Positions 33,757 to 42,211 of a stretch of DNA of 45,156 nt are shown here, in pieces (positions within the stretch are counted from its first letter, which is position 1; every line of letters starts with the position of its first letter). The position numbers were made by a program, and so were the translations under genes. This DNA is from Acidobacteriota bacterium. Lineage in GTDB: Bacteria; Acidobacteriota; Terriglobia; Bryobacterales; Bryobacteraceae. The stretch spans positions 1 to 45,156 of the forward strand of contig JAEZIJ010000174.1 of the NCBI GenBank assembly GCA_023436715.1. The letters run 5' to 3'. The notes under the pieces were generated by a model. It was not told where the DNA came from and made no database searches. It was given only the letters and a program-made list of their open reading frames with translations.

Positions 33757-34910
33757 CGTGCAGCCTCCATGATCGCTTGATAAATGTCTTCGGGACGGTG
33801 TACTCCCCCTCCGGCGTGGGTCACAGGCACGGTGCGCGCGAAACGGCCTACGGCCCGTTCCACCTCGCGGCCTATCTGGCACAGGTTGATCTCCGGCACG
33901 ACGAACGCCCGGGCATGCTGCGCCAGCGAGCGCAGGTGTTGGTCCGGGAACGGCCAGACGCCGATCAGGCGGCAGCGGCCGGCCTTTATGCCCTTCTGCC
34001 GGGCCATTTCGATTGCGCGCTCGGCGACTCGCGAAGTGATCCCGTAAGAAACGACGATGACGTCGGCGTTTTCGACGCCGTCCTCATCCACCAACGTGAG
34101 TTGGTCCTCTGCCGCGCGGATCTTCTGCTGGAGACGGCGGATTAAACGTTCCTGCGTCGGGACCGTCATGGATGGGTAGCCGCGCTCATCGTGCGTCAGG
34201 CCGGTGACGTGGAACCGATGGCCTTCGCCGGCGTGGGCCATTTCAGGGACGAGGTCCTCTGCCGGTTCGTAGGGCTTGTACTGGCCCGGAGGGCGCTTGG
34301 TGTGGCGGCGCGGATAAATATCGATCTCTTCCGGCTTGGGGATGACGACCTTTTCGGTCATATGCCCCACGCACTCATCCATCATGAACATGACGGGTGT
34401 TCGGTACTGCTCGGCGAGATTGAAGGCCTTGATGGTGAGGTCGAAGCACTCCTGGGGGGAGTTGGGGGAAAGCGCGATGATTTCGTAATCGCCGTGCGAG
34501 CCCCATCGCGCCTGCATCATGTCGGCCTGGGCGGGGAGCGTGGGCAGGCCGGTGGAAGGGCCGCCGCGCTGCACGTTCACGAACACGCAGGGCGTTTCGG
34601 TCATCACGGCGTACCCGATGTGCTCCATCATCAGGGAGAAGCCGGGGCCGGATGTCACCGTGAAGGCTTTTGCTCCGCCCCAGACCGCGCCGAGGATGGT
34701 GATCGAGGACGCCAGTTCGTCCTCCATCTGGATGAACGTGCCGCCGACGGTCGGGATTCGCGCGGCGAACCGCTCCACCACTTCGGTGGATGGTGTGATG
34801 GGGTAACCTGCGGCAAATCGCGCACCAGCGGCCAATGCCCCCTCACAGCAGGCGTGGTCGCCATCAATGAAATGAACTCCTGTCAGGACCCCGCGGGGAT
34901 CAGCCTGCAT
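33753..34910 (-). CDS. korA: 2-oxoacid:ferredoxin oxidoreductase alpha subunit
   Basis: The 385-residue protein starts with GVHFIDGDHACCEGALAAG, then GYPITPSTEVVE, QMEDELASSITILGA, VTSGPGFSLMMEHIGYAV and NVQRGGPSTGLPT. All are signatures of the alpha (PYR) domain of KorA-type enzymes. The C-terminal domain includes VVSYGITSRVAERAI and WPFPDQHLRSLA. It follows korD with an 11-base overlap. Together these make a complete four-subunit oxidoreductase; this points to ferredoxin-linked 2-oxoacid oxidation and not only a lipoamide-type dehydrogenase. Confidence 0.95.
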   Translation of the reverse strand: MQADPRGVLTGVHFIDGDHACCEGALAAGARFAAGYPITPSTEVVERFAARIPTVGGTFIQMEDELASSITILGAVWGGAKAFTVTSGPGFSLMMEHIGYAVMTETPCVFVNVQRGGPSTGLPTLPAQADMMQARWGSHGDYEIIALSPNSPQECFDLTIKAFNLAEQYRTPVMFMMDECVGHMTEKVVIPKPEEIDIYPRRHTKRPPGQYKPYEPAEDLVPEMAHAGEGHRFHVTGLTHDERGYPSMTVPTQERLIRRLQQKIRAAEDQLTLVDEDGVENADVIVVSYGITSRVAERAIEMARQKGIKAGRCRLIGVWPFPDQHLRSLAQHARAFVVPEINLCQIGREVERAVGRFARTVPVTHAGGGVHRPEDIYQAIMEAAR

Positions 34911-35148
34911 TCGAATCGTTCTCCTTTGCGCTCGCGGCGACCTTCCAACCGAAGATGGCGAAGTCCGGGCAGTACATCCCGCACAAGTCGCAACCGCTAC
35001 ATTTCTCAGGAGCTACGACGTTAGGCGGGTGGTAGCCCTTGGAGTTGAAGGCGGAGGAAAGGGCGAGGACTTCGGTGGGGCAGAACTCCACGCAGAAGGC
35101 ACAACCCTTACACCGCTCGACGTGAATCGTTACGTTGCCTTTTGCCAT
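34900..35148 (-). CDS. korD: 2x[4Fe-4S] ferredoxin subunit of the oxidoreductase
   Basis: The 82-residue protein has two CxxCxxCxxxCP clusters: CKGCAFCVEFCP (Cys13, 16, 19, 23) and CSGCDLCGMYCP (Cys50, 53, 56, 60). Each can hold a [4Fe-4S] center. It is the delta (ferredoxin-like) subunit that accepts electrons from the TPP site. It is the first gene of the kor operon. The ribosome binding site is poor: the bases before ATG are CACCCCCTT. It is divergent from mraZ. Confidence 0.93.
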   Translation of the reverse strand: MAKGNVTIHVERCKGCAFCVEFCPTEVLALSSAFNSKGYHPPNVVAPEKCSGCDLCGMYCPDFAIFGWKVAASAKENDSNAG

Positions 35149-35405
35149 AAGGGGGTGTTGAACAGCTCAGCAGTAAATTTAAGCACGCACCCGGCCAAGA
35201 TGAAGGATCGGTAACAAGAGCGGTTTATCGCGACGACCAATCGCGATCGTTTGAATGTCTTCCCGCCGGGGCACGAGTGCGGGTTCACGCAAGAAAACCT
35301 CTGAAAATTAAAGATTCCCCAGGGCAGTACTAAGCCCATCGTACTATTTCGCTTTTTGTTCGCATAAATCTGCGCTTACAGGTTGAAAAATAAGGGAAAA
35401 CCCTA

Positions 35406-35434
35406 TTGAAAACAGCTCCGGGGCAATCTACAAT
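35406..35434 (+). promoter_or_regulatory. Sigma-70 promoter of the mraZ-mur cluster
   Basis: TTGAAA (35406-35411) and TACAAT (35429-35434) are separated by exactly 17 bases, a near-consensus promoter. Transcription should start near 35441. The stretch before it (35149-35405) is AT-richer than its surroundings, and I see no other feature in it; korD promoter elements are not evident. Confidence 0.8.
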
Positions 35435-35440
35435 CGCAAG

Positions 35441-35475
35441 TGGAAGAATCTGGCTAAAAGGTGGCCAGAAAGTGG
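35441..35475 (+). promoter_or_regulatory. Candidate MraZ operator: TGG repeats
   Basis: TGG triplets lie at 35441, 35451, 35462 and 35473, at spacings of 10, 11 and 11 bases, i.e. on one helix face. MraZ of E. coli and Mycoplasma binds tandem TGGG-type repeats of about 10 bases near its own promoter. The pattern here is looser (TGGA, TGGC), so the call is tentative. The site sits at the predicted transcription start and leader. Confidence 0.45.
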
Positions 35476-35957
35476 ACGACTCCCAGAATCAGCTCAATTC
35501 GGCACGCCCTCCACTCGGCATATACCCGTCGCGCTGCGACGACAAGGGCCGCGTGCGTCTGCCCAAAGAGTTTGAGGAGTACGTCAAGAATTTCCCCGAA
35601 CAGCAGTTCTTCGTCACTAGCCTCGACGGCGACATAGGACGAATATATCCCATCGAGGTGTGGCGGGAAAACCTGAGAGTTTTGGCCGAGTTCAAGGACG
35701 ACCCACAGGCCGCCGAGGACCTCGCCTACATCGCGGATACCTGGGGTTCGGTCTCCGGCCTGGATAGCCAGGGCCGCGTTCTGGTGCCGCCGGCGCTGCG
35801 GCGAAAGCTCGAGATCGAGGACCAGAAAGTCAACCTACGGTTTTACAACGGCGCGATCGATCTTTACAGTGAGGCCGCTCACGAGAAGCGCTTCCAGCGT
35901 GCGACGGCGTCCGCCGCCTCCGCCCTGCCGGCGCTCAGAAAGGCTGGCCTCAAGTAG
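35472..35957 (+). CDS. mraZ: Transcriptional regulator MraZ
   Basis: The 161-residue protein holds two AbrB-like MraZ halves. The first has CDDKGRVRLPKEFEEY and FFVTSLDGDIGRIYP; the second has SVSGLDSQGRVLVPPALRRKL. The paired DxxGRVxxP signatures are typical. MraZ binds upstream of the division and cell-wall cluster and represses or activates it. I chose GTG 35472, with AGGTGG seven bases upstream. A longer frame opens with TTG at 35406, but that TTG is the -35 box. It is the first gene of the cluster. Confidence 0.92.
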   Translation: MDDSQNQLNSARPPLGIYPSRCDDKGRVRLPKEFEEYVKNFPEQQFFVTSLDGDIGRIYPIEVWRENLRVLAEFKDDPQAAEDLAYIADTWGSVSGLDSQGRVLVPPALRRKLEIEDQKVNLRFYNGAIDLYSEAAHEKRFQRATASAASALPALRKAGLK

Positions 35958-35963
35958 CAATGT

Positions 35964-36824
35964 ATGCACGTTCCCGTGATGCTCAACGAGGCGCTGGAGC
36001 ACCTGGCGGTGCGGCCGGACGGAATCTACGTGGATGCAACCACGGGGCTGGGCGGGCACACCGCGGCGATAGCTTCGCGGCTGGAGACGGGCTTCGTAAT
36101 CGCGCTCGACCGGGACGCCGAATCGATCGAGGCGGCCCGGAAGAACACGGCGGAATGGGCCGACCGGATCCGTTTCCGGCAGGCGCGGTTTTCGGAGCTG
36201 AGGGCGGCGCTGGGTTCGTTCGGCATAGAGAAAGTGGACGGCCTGATGGCGGACCTGGGCGTGAGCCGGTATCAGTTGACCGAGCCGGAACGGGGTTTTT
36301 CGCTCGCCGCGCCAGGCCCGCTGGACATGAGGATGGACAGGACGCAGGGGGTGACCGCTGCCGACCTGGCCAATACCATGAGCGAAAAGGAACTCGCCGA
36401 TCTGATTTACCAACTCGGCGAAGAGAGGAGGGCGCGGAGAATAGCCAGAGCAATCGTTCGCGCGCGGCCGGTTCGCGACACGCTGCACCTTGCGGGGATC
36501 GTGGAACGGGCCGTGCCGCGGACGGGCAGGCTGCACCCCGCGACCCAAACGTTCATGGCACTGCGCCGCGCAGTGAACCGGGAAGTGGAAGAACTGGACG
36601 CCCTGCTGCGGGCGGCTCCCGACCTGGTGACCAGCGGCGGCCGAATTGTTGCGATCACTTTCATGTCGCTGGAAGACCGGCAGGTGAAAGAGGGCTTTCG
36701 GCGGCTGGCACAGCAGTCCAGAGCGCGGCTGCTGACCAAACACGTCGTGAAACCGAGCGAGGACGAGGTTGCGACCAACCCGCCCTCACGCAGCGCGAAG
36801 CTGCGGGCGCTGGAAATGAAATGA
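35964..36824 (+). CDS. rsmH: 16S rRNA m4C1402 methyltransferase RsmH
   Basis: The 286-residue enzyme starts MHVPVMLNEALEHLAV. DATTGLGGHTAAI is the SAM-binding loop, and ADLGVSRYQLTEPERGFS, GPLDMRMDR and HPATQTFMALRRAVN are the RsmH signatures. It methylates N4 of C1402 of 16S rRNA with SAM. I chose ATG 35964 because MHVPV is the conserved opening; a nearby ATG at 35960 is in a different frame. It follows mraZ by six bases, its usual place in the dcw cluster. Confidence 0.96.
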   Translation: MHVPVMLNEALEHLAVRPDGIYVDATTGLGGHTAAIASRLETGFVIALDRDAESIEAARKNTAEWADRIRFRQARFSELRAALGSFGIEKVDGLMADLGVSRYQLTEPERGFSLAAPGPLDMRMDRTQGVTAADLANTMSEKELADLIYQLGEERRARRIARAIVRARPVRDTLHLAGIVERAVPRTGRLHPATQTFMALRRAVNREVEELDALLRAAPDLVTSGGRIVAITFMSLEDRQVKEGFRRLAQQSRARLLTKHVVKPSEDEVATNPPSRSAKLRALEMK

Positions 36825-36843
36825 AGATCTGGGAGGCAATGTA

Positions 36844-37287
36844 ATGGCGACGATGGCGGCTTACTTCAAACGTCCGGCGGAGCCGGATCCCTTTCAGCTT
36901 CGTCCTCTGCCCTGCGAGGACGTGTATCTGTACTGCAAGAAGGTAGACAACAGCCGCGTGGTAAGGGAGGCCGATCCCATCGCGCGGAAAAAGTGCTGGC
37001 GCGCGGTGTCGGCTTCGTTTGCGGCGGCGCTGGTTCTGATGGCGTTGATGCTGCCGGACGCCCTGGGAATGATCGCCGGTTATCAGATCCACGCGCTGGC
37101 CCGGAGCCACGAGAAGCTCTCGCAGGAGCGGGCGCGGCTGGAGCTGGAAGAGGCCGCCCTGCTGAGCCCGCAGCGGCTTCAGGAGCTGGCGCGCGACCTG
37201 CGGATGGTCGATCCGGATTCGACGCACGTGGTTTACATCAACACGAAATCGGACTCGACGGTGGCCCTGAACGTAGGCGGCAAATAG
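36844..37287 (+). CDS. ftsL: FtsL-like division protein
   Basis: The 147-residue protein has a cytoplasmic N-terminus of about 50 residues, one membrane helix (about 52-75, SFAAALVLMALMLPDALGMIA), and a coiled-coil region with EKLSQERARLELEEAALLSP. A short extracytoplasmic end follows. Sequence conservation in FtsL is low, so the call rests on topology and the position between rsmH and ftsI. FtsL forms the FtsQLB bridge that activates FtsWI. The N-terminal cytoplasmic stretch is longer than in most FtsL. Confidence 0.75.
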   Translation: MATMAAYFKRPAEPDPFQLRPLPCEDVYLYCKKVDNSRVVREADPIARKKCWRAVSASFAAALVLMALMLPDALGMIAGYQIHALARSHEKLSQERARLELEEAALLSPQRLQELARDLRMVDPDSTHVVYINTKSDSTVALNVGGK

Positions 37288-37308
37288 GGAGGGACGGACA
37301 GAGGTACG

Positions 37309-39402
37309 GTGCGGCTTTGGCGGCATGCAGAGGAGGTCGAGGTGCGGGGATGGCGTCGGGGCGGGGAATCGGAACAGGCGCGCAGCGGGCTTCCGATCGC
37401 AGGCCGTCTGCTGGGACTGGCATTGGTGGCGCTCCTATGGGCGCTGTTGATCCTCTTTCGCCTGGTTCACCTTCAAATCGCTTCGCACGATAGCTACCAG
37501 AAGCTCGCCGATCAGCAGCAGCAGCGAACTTTTCGCATAGAAGCCGCGCGCGGAGCGATTCTGGACCGTTCCGGCCACCCGCTGGCATTGAGCGTACAGG
37601 CGGATTCGGTCGTCATAAATCCTCTGCGCGTGCCCGATCCCGCCCTTGCGGCCGACATTCTGGCGCGGGTCCTCGGGGTGGACCGCCCGGAGTTGCTCGA
37701 CAGACTGCAGAAGGCCAAAGCGAGGGGCTCGGGCTTCCTCTGGGTCAAGCGCAAGATCACGCCGGCGGAATCCGACAGCCTGCGCAGCCTGAAACTCGAG
37801 TGGGTGGAATTCCGCCAGGAGAGCCAGCGGTACTACCCGAGCGGCTCGCTCGCCAGCCATGTCGTCGGCACCGTGGATTTCCAGGAGCGGGGCAACCTGG
37901 GCCTGGAACAGAGCATGAACGAGGCGCTTGGCGGGCGCGCCGGCACTGTCAGGATGCTCACGGACGTCCAACAGCGGGGCATTGAGAGCCTCTCCTCCGA
38001 GGCCGCCGAGCCGGGCGTCAGCATCACCGTCAGCATAGACGAGCGCATTCAATACGTCGCCGAGCGCGAGATACGGGCCGCGTGCGAACTGCACCGCGCC
38101 ACGAGCGGCAGCGTCGTCGTGATGAACCCGTACACGGGGGAGGTGCTGGCGATGGCCTCGTATCCTCCGTTCGACCCCACGAAACCGCCCCAAACCGCCC
38201 AGGACCATGAGGCGCGATTCGACCACCCCGTTTCCGTGCCTTTCGAGCCGGGCTCGGTGTTCAAGATCATTACCCTCTCGGCGGCGCTCGAGACCACCAA
38301 GCTCCGGCCGGACAGCCTGATCAACTGCGGCGGGGGCACCATGAACCTGTTTGGCCGCGTGATTCACGAGGCCAAGCGCGGCTTCGGCACCATCTCCATG
38401 TCCGATGTTCTGGCCAAGTCAAGCAATATCGGAGCAATCCAGATAGGATTGAAAGTTGGGGAGAGAAGCCTGCTGGAGTACGTGCGCAGGTTCGGGTTCG
38501 GGAAACGCACCGGGTTGCCGCTGCCGGCGGAATCCTCGGGCACCGTCAGAGACCTGAAATTCTGGGGCAAAACGTCCATCGGGTCGGTTGCGATGGGACA
38601 CGAAATCAGCACGACGTCGGTGCAACTGGCACAGGCCTGTTCGGTGATCGCCAATGGCGGGGTACTGGTCAGGCCGCGGCTCATCCTGAAGAGGCAAAGG
38701 CCCGGCGCCAAGCCCGAAAACGAGCCGGTGGAGCCTCCGCAGCGCATTTTGAAGCCGGAAACGGCCATCACGATGCGCCAGATGATGGAGGGGGTGGTGC
38801 TTCACGGCACGGGAAAGGGCGCCCGGCTGCCCGGGTACACGTCCGGGGGCAAGACGGGGTCGGCGCAGATTTTCGACCGGGCTACCAAGCGGTACACCCA
38901 CCTCTACAACGGTTCGTTTGTGGGCTTTGCGCCGGTGACGAACCCGGCGGTGGTCATGGCGGTCACGCTGAACGGCACAAAACTGTACGGCGGCGTGGTG
39001 GCGGCGCCGGTGTTCAAGTCGGTTGCCATCGAGACGCTGCGGCTGCTCGATGTGCCGCACGACCTCCCCGAGACAGCGCTGCCCGAGCCCACGCGCCCGG
39101 ACGAGACCAACGACGTCTCGATCGCCGATTTATCCGAGCCGCCCGAGGACCTGTCCGAGGTGCTCATGGGGAAGACTGCGCCCGCGGCGCCCCTTGCCGC
39201 GCCGCAGTCGACCACGGTGGTCGTCGCGGCCGGTCCCAAGGTGCCGAGTTTCCAGGGTAAGACCGTGCGTGCGGTCCTTGAGGAATCGCTTGCGGCCGGG
39301 GTGCCGGTGGACGTCATCGGAAACGGCGTGGCGCGCGCACAGGCGCCTTCTCCCGGCAGCTTTTTGAACCCCGGAGAAAGGGTGCGGGTGCTGTTTCGAT
39401 GA
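37309..39402 (+). CDS. ftsI: Penicillin-binding protein 3 (FtsI) with C-terminal PASTA domain
   Basis: The 697-residue class B PBP has a membrane helix near 31-50 and a pedestal domain. Its transpeptidase domain has SxxK Ser316-Lys319 (PGSVFKI), SxN Ser371-Asn373 (AKSSNIGA) and KTG 515-517 (SGGKTGSAQ). Residues about 640-697 form one PASTA repeat (VPSFQGKTVRAVLEESLAAG). It makes septal peptidoglycan cross-links with FtsW. It starts at GTG 37309 with GAGG upstream, and the end overlaps murE (ATGA). PASTA in the division PBP is commoner in Gram-positives and deltaproteobacteria than in E. coli-type FtsI. Confidence 0.95.
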   Translation: MRLWRHAEEVEVRGWRRGGESEQARSGLPIAGRLLGLALVALLWALLILFRLVHLQIASHDSYQKLADQQQQRTFRIEAARGAILDRSGHPLALSVQADSVVINPLRVPDPALAADILARVLGVDRPELLDRLQKAKARGSGFLWVKRKITPAESDSLRSLKLEWVEFRQESQRYYPSGSLASHVVGTVDFQERGNLGLEQSMNEALGGRAGTVRMLTDVQQRGIESLSSEAAEPGVSITVSIDERIQYVAEREIRAACELHRATSGSVVVMNPYTGEVLAMASYPPFDPTKPPQTAQDHEARFDHPVSVPFEPGSVFKIITLSAALETTKLRPDSLINCGGGTMNLFGRVIHEAKRGFGTISMSDVLAKSSNIGAIQIGLKVGERSLLEYVRRFGFGKRTGLPLPAESSGTVRDLKFWGKTSIGSVAMGHEISTTSVQLAQACSVIANGGVLVRPRLILKRQRPGAKPENEPVEPPQRILKPETAITMRQMMEGVVLHGTGKGARLPGYTSGGKTGSAQIFDRATKRYTHLYNGSFVGFAPVTNPAVVMAVTLNGTKLYGGVVAAPVFKSVAIETLRLLDVPHDLPETALPEPTRPDETNDVSIADLSEPPEDLSEVLMGKTAPAAPLAAPQSTTVVVAAGPKVPSFQGKTVRAVLEESLAAGVPVDVIGNGVARAQAPSPGSFLNPGERVRVLFR

Positions 39403-40865
39403 AACTTCAAGAATTGCTGCCTACGGTTGCCTTGGCGGACGGGCTTGCAGGCGCCGAAGTGCGCGGCATCGCATATGATTCCCGGAAGGTCGGTCCGGGC
39501 TTTGTTTTCTTCGCATTCCCGGGCAAGAAGGCCGATGGGCGCGCTTTTGCCGCCCAGGCCATGGAGCGCGGTGCGGTCGCGGTGTTGAGCGGATTGCCGC
39601 AGCCGGAGGGCTTCTCGGGGCCATGGATTCAGGTGGAGCACGGCCGCAGAGCGCTGGCGCTGGCCGCGCGCGCGTTCTACGGGCGCCCGGACGAGCGGCT
39701 CGCCATCGCCGGGATCACCGGCACCAACGGCAAAACGACCACGTCATACCTGCTCGATTCCGTACTTCGCCAGGCCGGCAACACGACGGCGCTCGTCGGG
39801 ACGATCGAGTACCGCATGGCGGGGCAGGCGATAGCGGCTGTGAACACCACGCCGGAATCGCTCGATCTGTTCAAGCTGTTCGCCGACCTCGAAGCCGCCG
39901 GCGGCACGCACGCCACAATGGAAGTTTCCTCGCACGCGCTGGCGTTGGGGCGGGTCTACGGCATCCGCTTCCGTACGGCGGTGTTCACCAACCTGACTCG
40001 GGACCATCTCGACTTCCACCGCACGATGGAGGAATATTTCGCGGCCAAGCGCATGTTGTTCGACGGCGCGGGCGCGCCGCCTCCTCCGTTCGCGGTGCTG
40101 AATCAGGACGACCCGTACGGCCGAGACATACGCACCGGCGCCGGAACCGAGGTGCTCCGGTACGGGCTGAACGACGACGCGACGGTGCGGGCGGTGAACG
40201 TGGAATCCGGCTTCAGCGGGCTGCGGTTCGAGATCCGGCACGAAGGCCAGTGTTTCCCCGTAACGTCGTCACTGCCAGGCCGGATGAATGTGTACAACAT
40301 CCTGGCCGCGTGGTCGGCGGCGAAGACGCTGGGTATGGCGCCGGAAGCGATCGCGGCGGGAATCGCGGAGTGCCGGTCCGTGCCGGGGCGTTTCGAGAAG
40401 GTTGACGCCGGGCAGCCCTTCCTGGTGGTTGTGGATTACGCGCATACCGATGACGCCTTGCGCAACGTGATTTCGGTTGCGCGGTCTCTGAATCCCTCCC
40501 GCGTCATCACGCTGTTCGGCTGCGGCGGCGACCGCGACCGCGCCAAGCGCCCGCTGATGGGCGATGCGGCGGGCTCGATGAGCGATTTCGTCGTCCTTAC
40601 GTCGGACAATCCGCGGTCGGAAGACCCGCTGGAGATCATGAATGACGCGATGGTCGGGCTCTGCCGGCACGACACTCCGTACCACGGCGAACCGGACCGG
40701 GAGAAGGCGATTCGGACTGCGCTCGAACAGGCCAAGGCGGGCGATATCGTCATTCTGGCGGGTAAAGGGCACGAAACGTATCAGGTACTGAAGGACAGAA
40801 CGATCGCACTGGACGATCGGGAAGTGGCGCGCCGCGTGCTTCGGGAGATGGGATACCGCGGATGA
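39399..40865 (+). CDS. murE: UDP-MurNAc-tripeptide synthetase MurE
   Basis: The 488-residue Mur ligase has ATP loop GITGTNGKTTT (105-115), the carbamylated-Lys site Lys217 (FAAKRML), and DNPR at 403-406 (TSDNPRSEDP). DNPR marks specificity for meso-diaminopimelate, not lysine. It adds meso-DAP to UDP-MurNAc-L-Ala-D-Glu in the cytosol. Start and stop overlap ftsI and murF by four bases each (ATGA), so translation is coupled. Confidence 0.96.
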   Translation: MKLQELLPTVALADGLAGAEVRGIAYDSRKVGPGFVFFAFPGKKADGRAFAAQAMERGAVAVLSGLPQPEGFSGPWIQVEHGRRALALAARAFYGRPDERLAIAGITGTNGKTTTSYLLDSVLRQAGNTTALVGTIEYRMAGQAIAAVNTTPESLDLFKLFADLEAAGGTHATMEVSSHALALGRVYGIRFRTAVFTNLTRDHLDFHRTMEEYFAAKRMLFDGAGAPPPPFAVLNQDDPYGRDIRTGAGTEVLRYGLNDDATVRAVNVESGFSGLRFEIRHEGQCFPVTSSLPGRMNVYNILAAWSAAKTLGMAPEAIAAGIAECRSVPGRFEKVDAGQPFLVVVDYAHTDDALRNVISVARSLNPSRVITLFGCGGDRDRAKRPLMGDAAGSMSDFVVLTSDNPRSEDPLEIMNDAMVGLCRHDTPYHGEPDREKAIRTALEQAKAGDIVILAGKGHETYQVLKDRTIALDDREVARRVLREMGYRG

Positions 40866-42208
40866 AGTTCCAGCTTGGCCAGATTGCAAGCGCCCTGGGG
40901 CTTACCGTGGAGCATCCCGCGGCGGCCGTGATCGGCTGGAGCGTGGATTCGCGGACACTGGCCGCGGGCGACCTGTTCTTCGCCTTGCGCGGCCCGAACC
41001 ATGACGGGCACGCCTACGTCGAGGATGTGCTGCGGCGGGGAGCCGTGGCGGTCGTGGTCGATCAGCCCGTGACGGGCGGTGAGGCGCTGGTAGTTCCCGA
41101 TACGCTGGCCGCGCTCGAGACAGTTGCCTGCTGGGCGCGAAACAAGTGGGACGGGCAGGTGGTCGGGGTGACCGGGAGCGCGGGCAAGACTACCACCAAG
41201 GAAGTAATCGCGCAGTTGCTCTCCACCGAGCTAGCCGTCGGAAAAACGGCTGGAAACCTCAACAACCATGTCGGGCTGCCGCTGTCGATTCTCCGGCTGC
41301 CGCAGGAGTCCCGGGCGGCCGTGCTCGAAATCGGGATGAATCACCCCGGCGAGATTCGCCATCTGGCGGGGATCGCGCGTCCAAATGTTGGGGTGGTCAC
41401 CAATGTCGGGTTCGCGCACGCGGAATTTTTCGATTCGGTGGATGGCGTTGCGCTGGCCAAGCGCGAGTTGATAGAAAGCCTTTCCGCCGATGGAGTTGCG
41501 GTCCTGAACGCGGACGACCCGCGGGTGGCTCAATTTAGAGAAATTCACCGGGGACCTGTGGTAACCTTCGGTACTTCCCCCTTTGCGGACGTGCGGCCGT
41601 TGCAGGTGGACTATACGCCCGGCGGCATCCGCTTTCGACTGGGACAGACGGATTTCGAATGTAGTCTCGTGGGCCGGCATGGCCTGCTGAATGTACTCGC
41701 CGGGATCGCCGTAGCCGGGGTATTCGGGATCGCGCCGGAACGGTTGACGGAAGCGGTTCGGGCTCTCGCGCCGGGCAAGATGCGAGGGGAGCGTTTCACG
41801 CATGCCGGAATCACGATTTTGAACGATTGCTATAACTCCAACCCGGAGGCCGTCCGAGCGATGCTGGACGTGCTGCGGGATACGCCGGCGCGGCGGCGGA
41901 TTGCCGTGCTGGGGGAGATGCTCGAACTCGGCCGCTGGTCCGAGCCTTTGCACCGCGACGTAGGAAGCTACGCCGCCGCGTGCGGGGTTGATGTGCTCGT
42001 TGGGATTCGCGGCGCGGCCCGCCAAATGGTCGACGAAGCAGTTCGATCAGGGTTGCCGGCCGGCGCCGCGCTCTTTTTCGACGACCCCGCCGCCGCGGGC
42101 GACTTTCTGCGGACCCAACTTACCGAGGGCGATGCGGTGCTCTTCAAAGGCTCGCGCGGCACCCACGTGGAAACAGCATTAGAGAGGTTTTGTTCAGACC
42201 GCGGGTAA
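40862..42208 (+). CDS. murF: UDP-MurNAc-tripeptide D-Ala-D-Ala ligase MurF
   Basis: The 448-residue Mur ligase opens FQLGQIASALGL and WSVDSRTLAAGDLFFALRG. It has ATP loop GVTGSAGKTTTKEV, GNLNNHVGLPLSILR, EIGMNHPGEI, and ILNDCYNSNPEAVRAML with AVLGEMLELG. It joins D-Ala-D-Ala to the tripeptide. The order murE-murF-mraY-murD is standard. It overlaps murE by four bases. Confidence 0.96.
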   Translation: MKFQLGQIASALGLTVEHPAAAVIGWSVDSRTLAAGDLFFALRGPNHDGHAYVEDVLRRGAVAVVVDQPVTGGEALVVPDTLAALETVACWARNKWDGQVVGVTGSAGKTTTKEVIAQLLSTELAVGKTAGNLNNHVGLPLSILRLPQESRAAVLEIGMNHPGEIRHLAGIARPNVGVVTNVGFAHAEFFDSVDGVALAKRELIESLSADGVAVLNADDPRVAQFREIHRGPVVTFGTSPFADVRPLQVDYTPGGIRFRLGQTDFECSLVGRHGLLNVLAGIAVAGVFGIAPERLTEAVRALAPGKMRGERFTHAGITILNDCYNSNPEAVRAMLDVLRDTPARRRIAVLGEMLELGRWSEPLHRDVGSYAAACGVDVLVGIRGAARQMVDEAVRSGLPAGAALFFDDPAAAGDFLRTQLTEGDAVLFKGSRGTHVETALERFCSDRG

Positions 42209-42211
42209 GCG

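Noticed and set aside
35406..35471. TTG start for a 183-residue MraZ
   Set aside because: The TTG is the -35 element of a promoter with a 17-base spacer; translation from it is unlikely.
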